Source: a virus. From it: 44,079 nt of DNA. The notes below the pieces were generated by a model. The model was not told the DNA's origin, did not search any database, and saw nothing but the letters and a program-made list of their open reading frames with translations. The stretch covers positions 1 to 44,079 of IMG/VR virus record IMGVR_UViG_3300029892_000190; one strand, written 5' to 3'. Positions 1 through 8,120 of the stretch are shown here, piece after piece; position 1 is the stretch's first letter, and every line of letters begins with the position of its first letter. A program made the translations under genes and the position numbers.

Positions 1-186
1 CTAGACCCTGGGGCGCTCAATAAATAGCGCCGCCAGCACAATGGCAGGCGCCACGAACCAAAGCGGATTCCCCGACCCGATCCAGGCCATCAGGCCGAGA
101 GCAGTCAGTCCAAGAGTTAAGCCGAGCAGACCGTAGTGGAGCATAGCGATTATGGCTAGGTGACACGCTGAATATAGGTCTTCCAT
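1..186 (-). CDS. Small two-helix membrane protein downstream of tape measure
   Basis: A 61-residue protein with two hydrophobic stretches (about residues 18-37 and 40-56) separated by a short polar turn, so probably an inner-membrane hairpin. An AGGAG four bases before the ATG supports the start. It follows the tape measure stop codon by 11 bases and is probably in the same operon. Small membrane proteins in this position of phage tail operons can be holin-like or of unknown role; I do not recognise the family. The stop codon lies at the very edge of the window. Confidence 0.55.
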   Translation of the reverse strand: MEDLYSACHLAIIAMLHYGLLGLTLGLTALGLMAWIGSGNPLWFVAPAIVLAALFIERPRV

Positions 187-197
187 CGGCTCCTGGT

Positions 198-2156
198 CTA
201 GCTGCCTCTTTTCAGCGCCGCCTTTGTGATCTCCCTGCGCAGTTCACGTGCCACGTCCGGCGAGGCCTGCACTGGATAGCTGCCAATGCCAGGCAGGACC
301 AGGGTGATAGGCTGCAGCGAGTTGGATTTGTTCGCCGAGGCGATCGGCCCACCCACAAGGCCACCGCTGGCGAAGCGACTCAGTCGCATCCGGTTCAGGT
401 CGCTGAGGAAGTCCACGCCGTATCGCCGTACCGCTGCAGCCCGGACCACGAACTCACCCGGGGAGAGCCAGGACAGGAGGTTGTCTGAGGTGTCCGAGCC
501 AGGGCCGCGCACCATGCCACCGCTTGCAAAGTGCCCGGTGGCCCCGCCTTGCTGGTTGACCGTCACGGTGACGGTCTTGTCCTGGATCTTGGCTAGTTCT
601 GCAGTAATGAGCGCCAGATCTTGCCTGGCCTGCTCGATCTCGGCCTGGACGGTCACCGTCTTGCTGTCCGGGATGGCGGCGAGCTCTGCCTTCAGGCCCT
701 CAGCCTGCTGCTGGGCCAGCTCTTCTTGTTTGCTCAGATCCTGGATGTGTTGCTGCTCGCGCTCGGCCTCGCGATCATAGGCGTCCGCCAGGGCCAGTTT
801 CGCCTGTGCGGCATAGTGATCCGCCGCCGCGCTCAGTTCGGCCTGACGCTGGCTGTCTTCGGTGGCATTCGAGAGCTCGCGCAGGCGCTCGACAACAGCG
901 CCCGTGGCCTCGTACTGCGCCTCTGTTGCATCCAGGCTGGCATCCGGGCTGGCGGACATGCGCTCCAGATCGTCCAGGGCGGCGATGAGGTCGATAACGG
1001 CGCCAGCCGAGCGTCTGTAGATCTGTTCCTGATCGAGGCCTGACAGACTCTCTTTGCCAGCCTCGCGGCGCAGCGCCTGCGCCTTTGCCCGGTAGTCATC
1101 GATGGACTTGATCGCGTCCCCGATGCTCTTCTTGATCGCCTCGCGCAGCTTCTCATAATCGCTGATCTGGCTGCGGATGGAATCGGCCGTAGCCTTCTTC
1201 TGAGCCTCGGCCGCTTCCTGGACGAGCTTCTGCTCGAGCTGCTTGATCTTGAGGCGCTTGGCGAAGCCTTCCTTCTCCAGCTCCTGCCGGCGTCTCTCGA
1301 TCGCCATGGCCTCTTTGTTCTGTTTGGCTTCTTCAGGGCCCAGGCCGAAGGATTCGGCCGCCAGCCCGCCCAAGCCGACGAACAGCGCCTTGAGCACGCC
1401 ACTCTCCTTGGCGGCTTCACGCATGGCCTTGGTGATGCGGCTCAGGCTCGGGAGCATCCTGCTGGCCATTTCCTGCCCGAGGGCCTCGCCGGATCTTTTC
1501 AGGGCATCGAGATCATCCTGGAGCTGCTTGGCCTGCTTCGCGGTCTCTTCATTCATGACCAGGCCCAGGCGCTCGGCTTCCTCTCGGAATTGGGCCAGGC
1601 CCTCCTTGCCGAGGTTGAGCAGGGGGATCAGCTGCTCACCGCTGCGCCCGAACAGGTCCATGGCCAGGGCTGCCTTCTCGGGACCGTCCGGGAGGCGTGA
1701 GAAGACATCGGCCACGTCCCCCAGGACCTGCTGCAGACCACGGTCCTTGACCTGGATGCCCAGCTCTTCGAACTTCTCCGAGGCGCCGCCGATATTGCGG
1801 CTTAGGTACTTGAGCCCGTCCGCCAGGATGGCCAGGTCGATATCCGATTGTGTGGCGGCGAAGGAGAGACCGGAGAGGTCTTCCACCGCCACCCCGAAGC
1901 GTTCGGACAGGTTGGCCACTTCCGCCTGGGCGGCGATCGAGCGGGCAGTCAGGGCCACCAGGGCGCCCCCGGTGGCGACCGCCGCGATGCCGAGGTTGCG
2001 CAGGTTTAATGGGGATATCCGCTCCAGTTCCTTGTTGAAATCGGCCATGCGGCCTTTGAGGCCGGACAGCCCTTTCGCGGCATCCCCTAGCGCCTGCTTG
2101 AATTGGCCATCGTCGGCCTTGATTACGACGCTGAGTGCTTCACCTATTGCCGGCAT
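198..2156 (-). CDS. Phage tail tape measure protein of the outer element
   Basis: A 652-residue protein with the layout of a siphophage-type tape measure protein: an N-terminal helical region, hydrophobic segments near residues 50-75, a long Ala/Gln/Glu/Lys-rich coiled coil (about 270-490), and a glycine-rich C-terminus with repeated FASGG motifs. Tape measure proteins set tail length and occupy the tube lumen. I chose the ATG at 2156 over a TTG at 2171 because GAGGA lies eight bases upstream and because the chaperone extension ends 17 bases inside this start, the usual spacing in lambda-like tail operons. It is short for a tape measure, implying a short tail. Confidence 0.85.
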   Translation of the reverse strand: MPAIGEALSVVIKADDGQFKQALGDAAKGLSGLKGRMADFNKELERISPLNLRNLGIAAVATGGALVALTARSIAAQAEVANLSERFGVAVEDLSGLSFAATQSDIDLAILADGLKYLSRNIGGASEKFEELGIQVKDRGLQQVLGDVADVFSRLPDGPEKAALAMDLFGRSGEQLIPLLNLGKEGLAQFREEAERLGLVMNEETAKQAKQLQDDLDALKRSGEALGQEMASRMLPSLSRITKAMREAAKESGVLKALFVGLGGLAAESFGLGPEEAKQNKEAMAIERRRQELEKEGFAKRLKIKQLEQKLVQEAAEAQKKATADSIRSQISDYEKLREAIKKSIGDAIKSIDDYRAKAQALRREAGKESLSGLDQEQIYRRSAGAVIDLIAALDDLERMSASPDASLDATEAQYEATGAVVERLRELSNATEDSQRQAELSAAADHYAAQAKLALADAYDREAEREQQHIQDLSKQEELAQQQAEGLKAELAAIPDSKTVTVQAEIEQARQDLALITAELAKIQDKTVTVTVNQQGGATGHFASGGMVRGPGSDTSDNLLSWLSPGEFVVRAAAVRRYGVDFLSDLNRMRLSRFASGGLVGGPIASANKSNSLQPITLVLPGIGSYPVQASPDVARELRREITKAALKRGS

Positions 2157-2603
2157 CGTTGATTTCCTCAATCGCTATGAGATATGTGCTCAAGCCATAC
2201 TCCCAGGCATGTACATGGCCCAGGCGGATCAGGGCGCAGACGTTGCGGGTGAAGCGCTCAAGCGGTTTTCCAGGCTTTGCCAGATGCGGATGAGTTTGTC
2301 CGCTAGGGCGAAAAAATGCGGGTTGACCTCCTTAACCGCCTCGACCACCCGGGCCAGCTCCGACGGCCGCATGGTGTTGATGTCATCCATGGATAGGTCG
2401 GTCATCTTCATCAGATCGGGAAGGGCCACGTAATCGAACAACGCAAAATCGACGATCTGCTCTACCTTGTTGGGGTAGAGGCCACTTACCGAGGCCTCAT
2501 AGCGCTGCTCATCTTCCTTGAGCATCTGCAGGATGTCCTTGACACTGATTTCCTTGACCGTGACGGTGCGGCCATTCACGTCGATCTGCTTTTCGAATTG
2601 CAT
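2140..2603 (-). CDS. Putative -1 frameshift product of the tail assembly chaperone
   Basis: After the zero-frame chaperone region, the -1 frame is open from about 2271 to a TGA at 2140-2142. It encodes about 43 residues of good protein-like composition, including ERFTRNVCALIRLG and a Tyr/Leu/Ile-rich helix, and has no ATG or GTG start of its own. The likely slip site is GGAAAAC at 2271-2265 (codons GAA AAC), related to but weaker than the lambda G-T site. Lambda-like phages make such G-T fusions, with T recruiting the tape measure protein. The position just before the tape measure gene fits. The frameshift itself is inferred. Confidence 0.6.
2229..2603 (-). CDS. Phage tail assembly chaperone (zero-frame product)
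   Basis: A 124-residue protein beginning with a beta-rich segment (IDVNGRTVTVKEISVKDI) followed by helices, the pattern of phage tail assembly chaperones that coat the tape measure protein before tube polymerisation. AGGAAA five bases before the ATG supports the start. It sits directly upstream of the tape measure gene, the canonical place for this family. The zero-frame stop lies 73 bases before the tape measure ATG, and the gap is filled by a -1-frame extension. Family assignment rests on position and general sequence character. Confidence 0.65.
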   Translation of the reverse strand: MQFEKQIDVNGRTVTVKEISVKDILQMLKEDEQRYEASVSGLYPNKVEQIVDFALFDYVALPDLMKMTDLSMDDINTMRPSELARVVEAVKEVNPHFFALADKLIRIWQSLENRLSASPATSAP

Positions 2604-2642
2604 TCGGGTTTCCTTTCAGAAGATGGGGTGGGGGGCGCCCTA

Positions 2643-2720
2643 TCACTGCCAGGAGTTGGCGAGCATCGGGAGGCGCTGCCGGTGAAATCGCCGCACCGGC
2701 CCGTGCACGCCCATGGTCAT
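2643..2720 (-). CDS. Possible 25-residue ORF
   Basis: In the 194-base gap between the interrupted gene and the chaperone there is a short frame starting at an ATG with a good Shine-Dalgarno (GGAGG four bases upstream). The 25-residue Arg/Pro-rich product resembles nothing I know. The rest of the gap holds a GC-rich inverted repeat (GCCGGGCC and its complement, about 2752-2784). It may equally be non-coding leader sequence. Confidence 0.2.
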   Translation of the reverse strand: MTMGVHGPVRRFHRQRLPMLANSWQ

Positions 2721-2797
2721 GTCGCCTCCGCGTTGGCGCACGGAGAAATCAGCCGGGCCTATGGGCATGCTCTCTCGGCCCGGCCGGTATGCGGGCA

Positions 2798-3314
2798 TTA
2801 CCGGATGACGGTAGCGCCCTCAAGCGCTGCGCGATGGATGGCCCCGATGCTGACGCCGATCTCGCCGAATTCGGACAAGAGGCTATCGCGCTGCAGCTGC
2901 AGCTCGGCAATCTCGAGTTCAACCTCGGTAATGCGGCTCTCGCGGTCAGCCACATTGACTTCCATCCGCGGCCATTCGGCCTCTTCCATGATGAACGTGC
3001 GTACCCGAGCCTTGACCATGTCCTTGAAGAAGAAGCACATGGCCTCATTGTCGAGGGGTTCGAAGTAGCGCGACACCCCGGGGAAGATGGCCTCGCATGA
3101 ATGTGGGTTGGCCTGGTGGCGCGCCTCGGCGATGACTTGGTTTTGCAGCTTTCCCCGGTATTGATCGGCCCAATAGTCAATGTGCCATTCATATTTTGCC
3201 CAGGTATCTTCGCGGGTGCGGAGTGCGTTTTTCAGGGTCTCCAGTTCGGAGTTTTTTTCGCCGATGCGCTGGTTCAGCGTGTCAACCTCGGCGCGCAGTT
3301 CAGTAAAGCGGCTT
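2798..3314 (-). pseudogene. C-terminal part of coiled-coil protein interrupted by the Mu-like phage
   Basis: An open frame of about 170 residues with GC-rich codon use and no ATG, GTG or TTG start near its upstream end. The first in-frame GTG lies well inside a continuous coding segment. Its start is missing because the Mu-like prophage abuts it near 3315. The protein is mostly helical: a heptad-like segment near its N-terminal side (LRAEVDTLNQRIGEKNSEL), then a mixed region, then another coiled coil near the C-terminus. The probable N-terminal fragment is at 36734-36814, where the reading frame is compatible at several possible junctions. The function is not recognisable. Confidence 0.6.
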
Positions 3315-3390
3315 TGATTTCTGGATGAAAAGCGTTTGAAAAGCGGATGAATAATATTCGAAGAAATCCGGTGATTCCAGGACAGTGAAT

Positions 3391-3421
3391 AACCGCCCCG
3401 ATTGAGGGCGGTTTTCTTTTT
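3391..3421 (+). terminator. Rho-independent terminator facing into the prophage
   Basis: A perfect 8-bp stem (AACCGCCC / GGGCGGTT) with a seven-base loop is followed by TTTTCTTTTT. The T tract lies on the plus strand, opposite to all nearby genes, so it would stop transcription entering from the left flank rather than end a phage operon. Confidence 0.75.
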
Positions 3422-3427
3422 CTGGGG

Positions 3428-4177
3428 TCAGTTCCCCCGGAGACGATCCACAGCGACCTGGTAGTAGTGTTCGCTCAACTCGATACCGACGAACTCTTTC
3501 CCCTGGCCAAGGGCTGCCAGGCCGGTGGTGCCTGATCCCATGAACGGGTCAAGGATGCGCTGGCCACAGGCGGCCACCAGCGGCTCCATGAGGTCCAGGG
3601 GCTTCCCTACCTGGTGCAGCTTCTCACCAGGCTTCTGCTGCACCCGGAACAGGCCCGCCGAGTAGGTGTCGCCCACCAGGCCGCCCTTGCTACCCCAGAC
3701 AAAGAACTCGGTCTGCGCCTTGAACCCGCCCTTGTAGGGCCTGGCGCTGCCCGCCTTGTCCCAGACGCCCACGCCGCGCCAAGTGAAGCCTGCGGCCTGT
3801 AGGGCATCGGAAGTAACGGGCAACTGCCGCCAGTCGCTGAAAACAACCATCAGGCCGCCAGGGTTCAGCTTCTCGTAGCAGAGGGCCATCCAGAGGGCCG
3901 ACCAGTGCAGGTAGCTGCGCTGGTCTTTCGAGTCTCCGGTGAAGTCGGGCCACTGGGTGCTGCCGGTGTTCAGGTACTTTGCCCCAGTGGAGGCTGCCCG
4001 GTTGCCTTTCGACTGGCCACCGCTGGAATACGGCGGGTCGGTGACCACGGCATCAAAGAAGCCGTCCAGGCTGGGTATCACCGCCAGGCAGTCCCCTTGG
4101 TGGAGGTCTGCCCTAGCCAGGCGCACGTGCTTCTGACTGTTAAAGAGCGGGTGGTGCTGTTGTTTCGTTGCTTCCAT
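3428..4177 (-). CDS. Site-specific DNA methyltransferase (beta-class, N6-adenine/N4-cytosine type)
   Basis: A 249-residue AdoMet-dependent DNA methyltransferase. The catalytic motif DPPY is near residue 48 and the AdoMet-binding motif FMGSGTTG near residue 210; this order (IV before I) marks the beta class. It probably modifies phage DNA to evade restriction, taking the place Mom holds in Mu. The ATG at 4177 has GGGGA seven bases upstream and is preferred to one at 4207. Its start overlaps the end of com, as mom overlaps com in Mu, so translation may be controlled by Com. It is the last gene before the left phage end. The target sequence is unknown. Confidence 0.88.
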   Translation of the reverse strand: MEATKQQHHPLFNSQKHVRLARADLHQGDCLAVIPSLDGFFDAVVTDPPYSSGGQSKGNRAASTGAKYLNTGSTQWPDFTGDSKDQRSYLHWSALWMALCYEKLNPGGLMVVFSDWRQLPVTSDALQAAGFTWRGVGVWDKAGSARPYKGGFKAQTEFFVWGSKGGLVGDTYSAGLFRVQQKPGEKLHQVGKPLDLMEPLVAACGQRILDPFMGSGTTGLAALGQGKEFVGIELSEHYYQVAVDRLRGN

Positions 4178-4337
4178 GGAGTGTCCCCTTTCGGACTGAC
4201 GCTCCATGGCGCTCGGATTCGCGGCTCGCGGCCTTCACTTGGTTGATTACCCCACAGCGGGGGCACTTAATCGACAGGCGGGTGTATTCCGCTTCTGCCA
4301 GTTTCTTGTTGCAAGAGCCGCAACGGATGATTTCCAT
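4140..4337 (-). CDS. com: Com-family zinc-binding translational regulator
   Basis: A 65-residue protein whose first 40 residues contain CGSC and CPRC pairs (C-x2-C, about 20 residues apart, C-x2-C), the zinc-binding pattern of Mu Com. In Mu, Com binds mom mRNA and opens a structure hiding the mom ribosome binding site. Here the downstream overlapping gene is a DNA methyltransferase instead of mom, so Com may control that. The C-terminal 25 residues are polar and encoded over the methyltransferase start region. Confidence 0.82.
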   Translation of the reverse strand: MEIIRCGSCNKKLAEAEYTRLSIKCPRCGVINQVKAASRESERHGASVRKGTLHGSNETTAPPAL

Positions 4338-4423
4338 GTTTGCTACCTACGGTGATAGCCTTCGGCCCGCTGTGTGCACAGCACGGTGCCTTGGCCAAAC
4401 GCAGGCGCGTCTGCGGGCGGTGG

Positions 4424-4470
4424 CCGTTACGGGTGTTCCAGCACCTGTAACGGTCGCACCGTTCTTTTTA
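4424..4470. promoter_or_regulatory. Overlapping hairpins upstream of com
   Basis: A 12-bp inverted repeat (CCGTTACGGGTG, 4424-4435, with CACCTGTAACGG, 4442-4453, one mismatch) overlaps a second stem, AACGGT-CGC-ACCGTT (4449-4463), followed by CTTTTT. On the plus strand the two stems exclude each other, like an antiterminator/terminator pair, but no plus-strand gene follows. On the minus strand the 12-bp hairpin lies in the com leader. The remaining com upstream region (4338-4423) shows no other gene. Confidence 0.45.
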
Positions 4471-4830
4471 TGGCCTGTAGTTCCCCCGCCCGAACAGCCG
4501 GACAGTCCAGTACATCACCATCCGGGTAAAGCGCGACACCCCCAGCACGTCCATAGCCTCCAGGAACGTCCGGTCGGCGTATGCCTTGCTGCCGATGGCC
4601 TGGGCGTAGAGGTAGTCATGGACAATGGCCGCCTTGGCGTAACGGCCATGGGGCGGAAAGAGCGCCCACAGCAGCCTGGGAACCGTGGCCAGGTCGGTCA
4701 CCGTTCCTACCGGGACGCTGATGATCGTGCTGCTGGGATAGCTGCCCACGTGGTACTCAAACGGGGCCAGCACCTGCCAGCGGTAGTCATCAAGCATCCG
4801 CAGATCGGCGGGAGTGGTGAAGGAACTCAT
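4468..4830 (-). CDS. DUF1353 family phage protein
   Basis: A 120-residue protein with the conserved core of the DUF1353 family: TDLATVPRLLW, then a segment ending AAIVHDYLY. The HDYLY histidine and aspartate are typical of the family, whose biochemical role is unknown; members are common near tail-fibre or lysis genes of phages. The ATG at 4830 follows the upstream stop codon by one base, so it is probably translated by coupling. An upstream in-frame extension to 4947 overlaps the preceding gene and is rejected. Confidence 0.75.
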   Translation of the reverse strand: MSSFTTPADLRMLDDYRWQVLAPFEYHVGSYPSSTIISVPVGTVTDLATVPRLLWALFPPHGRYAKAAIVHDYLYAQAIGSKAYADRTFLEAMDVLGVSRFTRMVMYWTVRLFGRGNYRP

Positions 4831-4831
4831 G

Positions 4832-5338
4832 TCACCAGGCGATGGCCGCGATCTGCTCAGCCGTCGCATCAGCAGGAAGCGCGTTGAGTGCATCCTCCAG
4901 CGCCTGCCGTTTACCGATTGCAGCGCCGGAATACTGGGCGAAAGCATCTGCCTTGAGGATCACCCGCCGGGCCAATTCAGCCTTGTCGATGCCTCGTGCT
5001 TCGGCCAGCGCATCTAGTAGCGGCGTAACTGCATCAGGATCGGCGACATAGGAGCGGGCCTCAGCCTCCTGCTTGGGCCAACTCAATACCTCGCTGGCCG
5101 GGTAACTGGCCTGGATCGAAGCGATGGCCTTCTCACAATCGGCGTTGATGGCTGCATGTTTTTCTTCCCTGACCGTCGTCAGATCAAGCACCCACTTCGC
5201 CCCATCCCAGCGGTGATTGGAAGTTGGGGGCGGTCCATCACACTCCACCATGCCGCTGCCGATGATCTCGTTGACCTCTTCGTCCGTACCATCGTGGCTC
5301 AGAGCCAGGCGGCCATCTTTTACGAAAAATCGTTGCAT
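4832..5338 (-). CDS. Tail fibre assembly protein-like (DUF4376-type)
   Basis: A 168-residue protein with a short N-terminal beta region followed by helices containing INADCEKAIASIQASYPASEV and SWPKQEAEAR, typical of DUF4376-type proteins encoded next to tail fibre genes. Such proteins are thought to act as fibre chaperones or fibre tip components. The start at 5338 has AAGGAG seven bases upstream. It directly follows the tail fibre gene with a 10-base gap. The C-terminus ends in a helical segment rich in alanine. Family identity is fairly sure, exact role inferred. Confidence 0.68.
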   Translation of the reverse strand: MQRFFVKDGRLALSHDGTDEEVNEIIGSGMVECDGPPPTSNHRWDGAKWVLDLTTVREEKHAAINADCEKAIASIQASYPASEVLSWPKQEAEARSYVADPDAVTPLLDALAEARGIDKAELARRVILKADAFAQYSGAAIGKRQALEDALNALPADATAEQIAAIAW

Positions 5339-5348
5339 AACCTTCTCC

Positions 5349-6506
5349 TTACCAAGCTCGCATGACGACTCGCCAATTGGCGAACGTGATGTTCCACAGA
5401 TTACCGAGCGGCGCATCTCGCCGCGCGACCGTTATATTCGCGTCGGACATAAAACCAAGCGCCGTCGAATTCGACCAAAAGCTGAAAGCGTTCGAGACTG
5501 AGTTCGAGCCGCTACGGAAGTGGATTTCGTCCCCTACCGCAAAGCCGCCCTCTGCCGTCTTGCAGCGCAGGATAATCTGCGCGAGATACGGCTGCCTGCC
5601 GAGCCCATGGCTAACGGTTGTTGAGGTAAATGAGGTGATCGTCTGCTCCGCGCTTTCATAAAGCGGGGCACCATTGAGCGGGTCCAGGATGACCATGTCG
5701 ATACCGTCATATTCGACATCAGCAAGTTGATTGGCAGCGATAACTGCCGGCACCTTATTCCCGGCGCCGTCGTACTGTTTGACGTTTTTCGCTCCACAGC
5801 CAGATACGTTCAGGGTATTGCTTCCGGTCGTTCCGACCGCATGGAATTTGACTCGGAATCGCTGGCCAGCCGAATAAGCGGCTACTGCCGGCACGGGAGT
5901 CAAAGTAAAAACAGGAGCGCCACCTCCGGTAGTGAAGGCCGTGTAGGTTTGCCCTTGAATGGAGCTTGGGCTTGTTCCAACGGCAGGAGGAAGCGCGTCA
6001 AGCAACACAAAATCAACGCCATCAAATTCGACATCGACCAGTTGCCCAGCCACGATTACAGGGGCAACTTTTGCCCCTGTACTGTCGTATTGCTTGAGGT
6101 TTTTGGCACCGAGACCGGAAACATTAATGGTGTCTACACCGTTCCCAACGGCGTGGAATTTCACTCGGAAGCGCTGGCCAGCTGCATAGGCGGCGATGGC
6201 CGGAGCAGGGGCAAGGGTAAAGGCTCCGGTCACCCCGGCGGTTGTGAAGGCCGTATAGGTCTGACCTTGCACTCCGGCCTTGGTGGCGGCAACGTCAAGC
6301 CCGGCAAACTTGGCCAGCAGCGCCTGCTTCAACTGGGTGTTGTCGCCCTTGGCCAGGACGATCCCGGCCCACTCGATGAACGTGGCCAGTTCTTCCTGGA
6401 AGGCGTTCATGATCTCCGGCGTAATCTCCGTCGGCGGACGGAGGGTGGCCGGGTCTTCGGCCACGAACAAGTGGTCTACGTGTCCGGCCCCATCAATTCG
6501 GTGCAT
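5349..6506 (-). CDS. Tail fibre protein with internal ~95-residue duplication
   Basis: A 385-residue fibre protein. Two consecutive copies of a beta-rich unit of about 95 residues (roughly residues 80-175 and 185-275), each opening with QGQTYTAFTT and containing AGQRFRVKFHAVG and a KQYD turn, form the shaft. The C-terminal ~90 residues (SHGLGRQPYLAQI onward to NWRVVMRAW) form a different domain resembling distal tips that bind the host surface. AGGAGG five bases upstream of the ATG gives a strong start. The start overlaps the preceding gene by 14 bases. It probably determines host range. Confidence 0.8.
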   Translation of the reverse strand: MHRIDGAGHVDHLFVAEDPATLRPPTEITPEIMNAFQEELATFIEWAGIVLAKGDNTQLKQALLAKFAGLDVAATKAGVQGQTYTAFTTAGVTGAFTLAPAPAIAAYAAGQRFRVKFHAVGNGVDTINVSGLGAKNLKQYDSTGAKVAPVIVAGQLVDVEFDGVDFVLLDALPPAVGTSPSSIQGQTYTAFTTGGGAPVFTLTPVPAVAAYSAGQRFRVKFHAVGTTGSNTLNVSGCGAKNVKQYDGAGNKVPAVIAANQLADVEYDGIDMVILDPLNGAPLYESAEQTITSFTSTTVSHGLGRQPYLAQIILRCKTAEGGFAVGDEIHFRSGSNSVSNAFSFWSNSTALGFMSDANITVARRDAPLGNLWNITFANWRVVMRAW

Positions 6507-7077
6507 AGCTGCCTCCTACTCCTGAAATATCTTCAAACCACAAGAAAACGTGGAATTGCTGGAAGGCCGACAGGGCCTCCCAGAGCACCGCCGGATTGAC
6601 CACTGAGCGGTAATAGCGCACCCGCAGCACGTAGCGGCCACGGCTACCCCACAAGCGGTCGCCGATGCGGCTGCCGTTGCCATTCCCCACGCGGGCAGGC
6701 CCCAGCAGGTGCTCAACCCGCACCAGGTCAATGGGAAAGGTCAGGTCCGGCGCGGCCTGGCTCCACAGTCGCTGCCCCACCTTGCTGCCAATAGCGAAGG
6801 GGTGGCGCGGCATTGTCTCGACCAGCCCGCCCAGGGACTCTTCCGCCACACGCTGGTATTCGCTGATGTGCCAGCTGCTGGTCTTGGGGCGGTGGGTCTC
6901 GATGGCGTTGTCCAGCACCTCCTGGGCGGCTGCTTCGATGCGGGCAAGCTCTTCTGCGGTGCCGAGCAGCATGCCGTCGCCCAGGCCGCCTTCCGGCCAT
7001 TCCCAGGCCGCGCCGGGCGGTAGCAGGGCCTTGATGGCGTCAGCGAACTCACGGGGGGTATGGGCCGTTATCTTCAT
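6493..7077 (-). CDS. Mu gp48-like baseplate/tail protein (DUF2313)
   Basis: A 194-residue protein. The N-terminal signature PREFADAIKALLPPGAAW is characteristic of the YmfQ/DUF2313 family, to which Mu gp48 belongs; members link the baseplate wedge to the fibre. The start overlaps the stop of the gp47 gene by four bases (ATGA), indicating translational coupling. Order gp47-gp48-fibre matches phage Mu. Confidence 0.82.
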   Translation of the reverse strand: MKITAHTPREFADAIKALLPPGAAWEWPEGGLGDGMLLGTAEELARIEAAAQEVLDNAIETHRPKTSSWHISEYQRVAEESLGGLVETMPRHPFAIGSKVGQRLWSQAAPDLTFPIDLVRVEHLLGPARVGNGNGSRIGDRLWGSRGRYVLRVRYYRSVVNPAVLWEALSAFQQFHVFLWFEDISGVGGSYAPN

Positions 7078-8120
7078 GCCCAGACAATCGGGTTCAGCAC
7101 CAGCACCTCGCCAGCGAGCACCGCGATATCGGCGGTCGGCTCAAGCCGGGTGTATTGGCTGGTGACAGTGGCGGTTGCAGCGTCGATCTCGGCCATGGCC
7201 AGCAGCGAGGTCTCGCTTTCCTCGGCTATCACCGTGGCACCGATGGCGCTGGAGATAGCTGCCCGGTTTTCGGCGGTATCGAAGCCAGGCAGCAGGTCGA
7301 TGGATACGGTCACCGCCCGCGTGATCGGAGCGACAACACGCCAATCGGCGGTCGCTGGGGCGATGTCCAGAAGGTAGGCGGCCACGGCGTCCAGAACGGC
7401 CTGGGTCGGAAGGCGGTCGGCCAGGCCGTTGCAGATCGGGCGCACCACCACCGTTCCCATGCCCAGGACGTGGCGCTGGATCAATGCCCCGGTGACAGAT
7501 GGGTGGGCACTCTTGGCCCAGAAGCGGTAGTCCTCATCTTTGCCGGAACGCGCCCCACGGGTGACCACCGTTCGCCATTCGTCGGCTACCCGGACGCGCC
7601 AGTCATCGACATCCTCTTCCGCTTCGCCACCCGTGAGGCCGGGGGCATCAATGGTCAAGGTGTTGGAGCAGCCGGGAATAGGATCGACCAGGGTCAGAGT
7701 CTGCCCGGCGGCCAAGTTGCCCGCGCTGCCGGTGGTGTCGCAGCGCACAGAAACGGAAGTGGAGCCAGCCCCCAGCACCACGGCGGCTTGCACCGTGTAG
7801 TCCAGCCCGTTGGGGCCGCGCAGCTGGGTTCCTGCCAACAGCGGCGTCCCTACGGTGCCGGTAGCCAGCGCCGGGCCAATAGAGGCAGTAGCCCCCAGCC
7901 GATCAACGCCGTAGAGGGCGGCCCAGTCGTAGAGCCGTTCCAGTTCGCAGGTCAGCGGGGAGCACTGCTTGTCGATCCAATCCAGGTGGCCGTGCTGGCC
8001 ATGGCAGGATCGTGCCCAGGCCACGGACAGCGGCCCCCGCAAGACGGCGGGCATCGCGGCCAGGTCGGCGGCGATGCGGGCATTCAGGTCGGTATAGCTT
8101 GGTCTCGCGTAGGCGGTCAC
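7074..8120 (-). CDS. Baseplate J-like protein (Mu gp47)
   Basis: A 348-residue protein of the baseplate J family, a wedge component of contractile tails. The central part has the conserved GxxGN pattern (DTTGSAGNLAAGQTLTLV) followed by acidic GGEAEEDVDDWRVRV, which is typical. It starts with GTG at 8120, overlapping the end of gp46, with no clear Shine-Dalgarno. An inverted repeat (8132-8138 with 8149-8155) and a GGAAACATTTC palindrome lie 12 and 63 bases upstream, suggesting that this gene may also be expressed from its own signal. Confidence 0.9.
   Translation of the reverse strand: MTAYARPSYTDLNARIAADLAAMPAVLRGPLSVAWARSCHGQHGHLDWIDKQCSPLTCELERLYDWAALYGVDRLGATASIGPALATGTVGTPLLAGTQLRGPNGLDYTVQAAVVLGAGSTSVSVRCDTTGSAGNLAAGQTLTLVDPIPGCSNTLTIDAPGLTGGEAEEDVDDWRVRVADEWRTVVTRGARSGKDEDYRFWAKSAHPSVTGALIQRHVLGMGTVVVRPICNGLADRLPTQAVLDAVAAYLLDIAPATADWRVVAPITRAVTVSIDLLPGFDTAENRAAISSAIGATVIAEESETSLLAMAEIDAATATVTSQYTRLEPTADIAVLAGEVLVLNPIVWA

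Noticed and set aside
2598-3068. Plus-strand frames opposite the interrupted gene and chaperone gap
   Set aside because: No start signals or recognisable protein; the minus strand carries the coding pattern.
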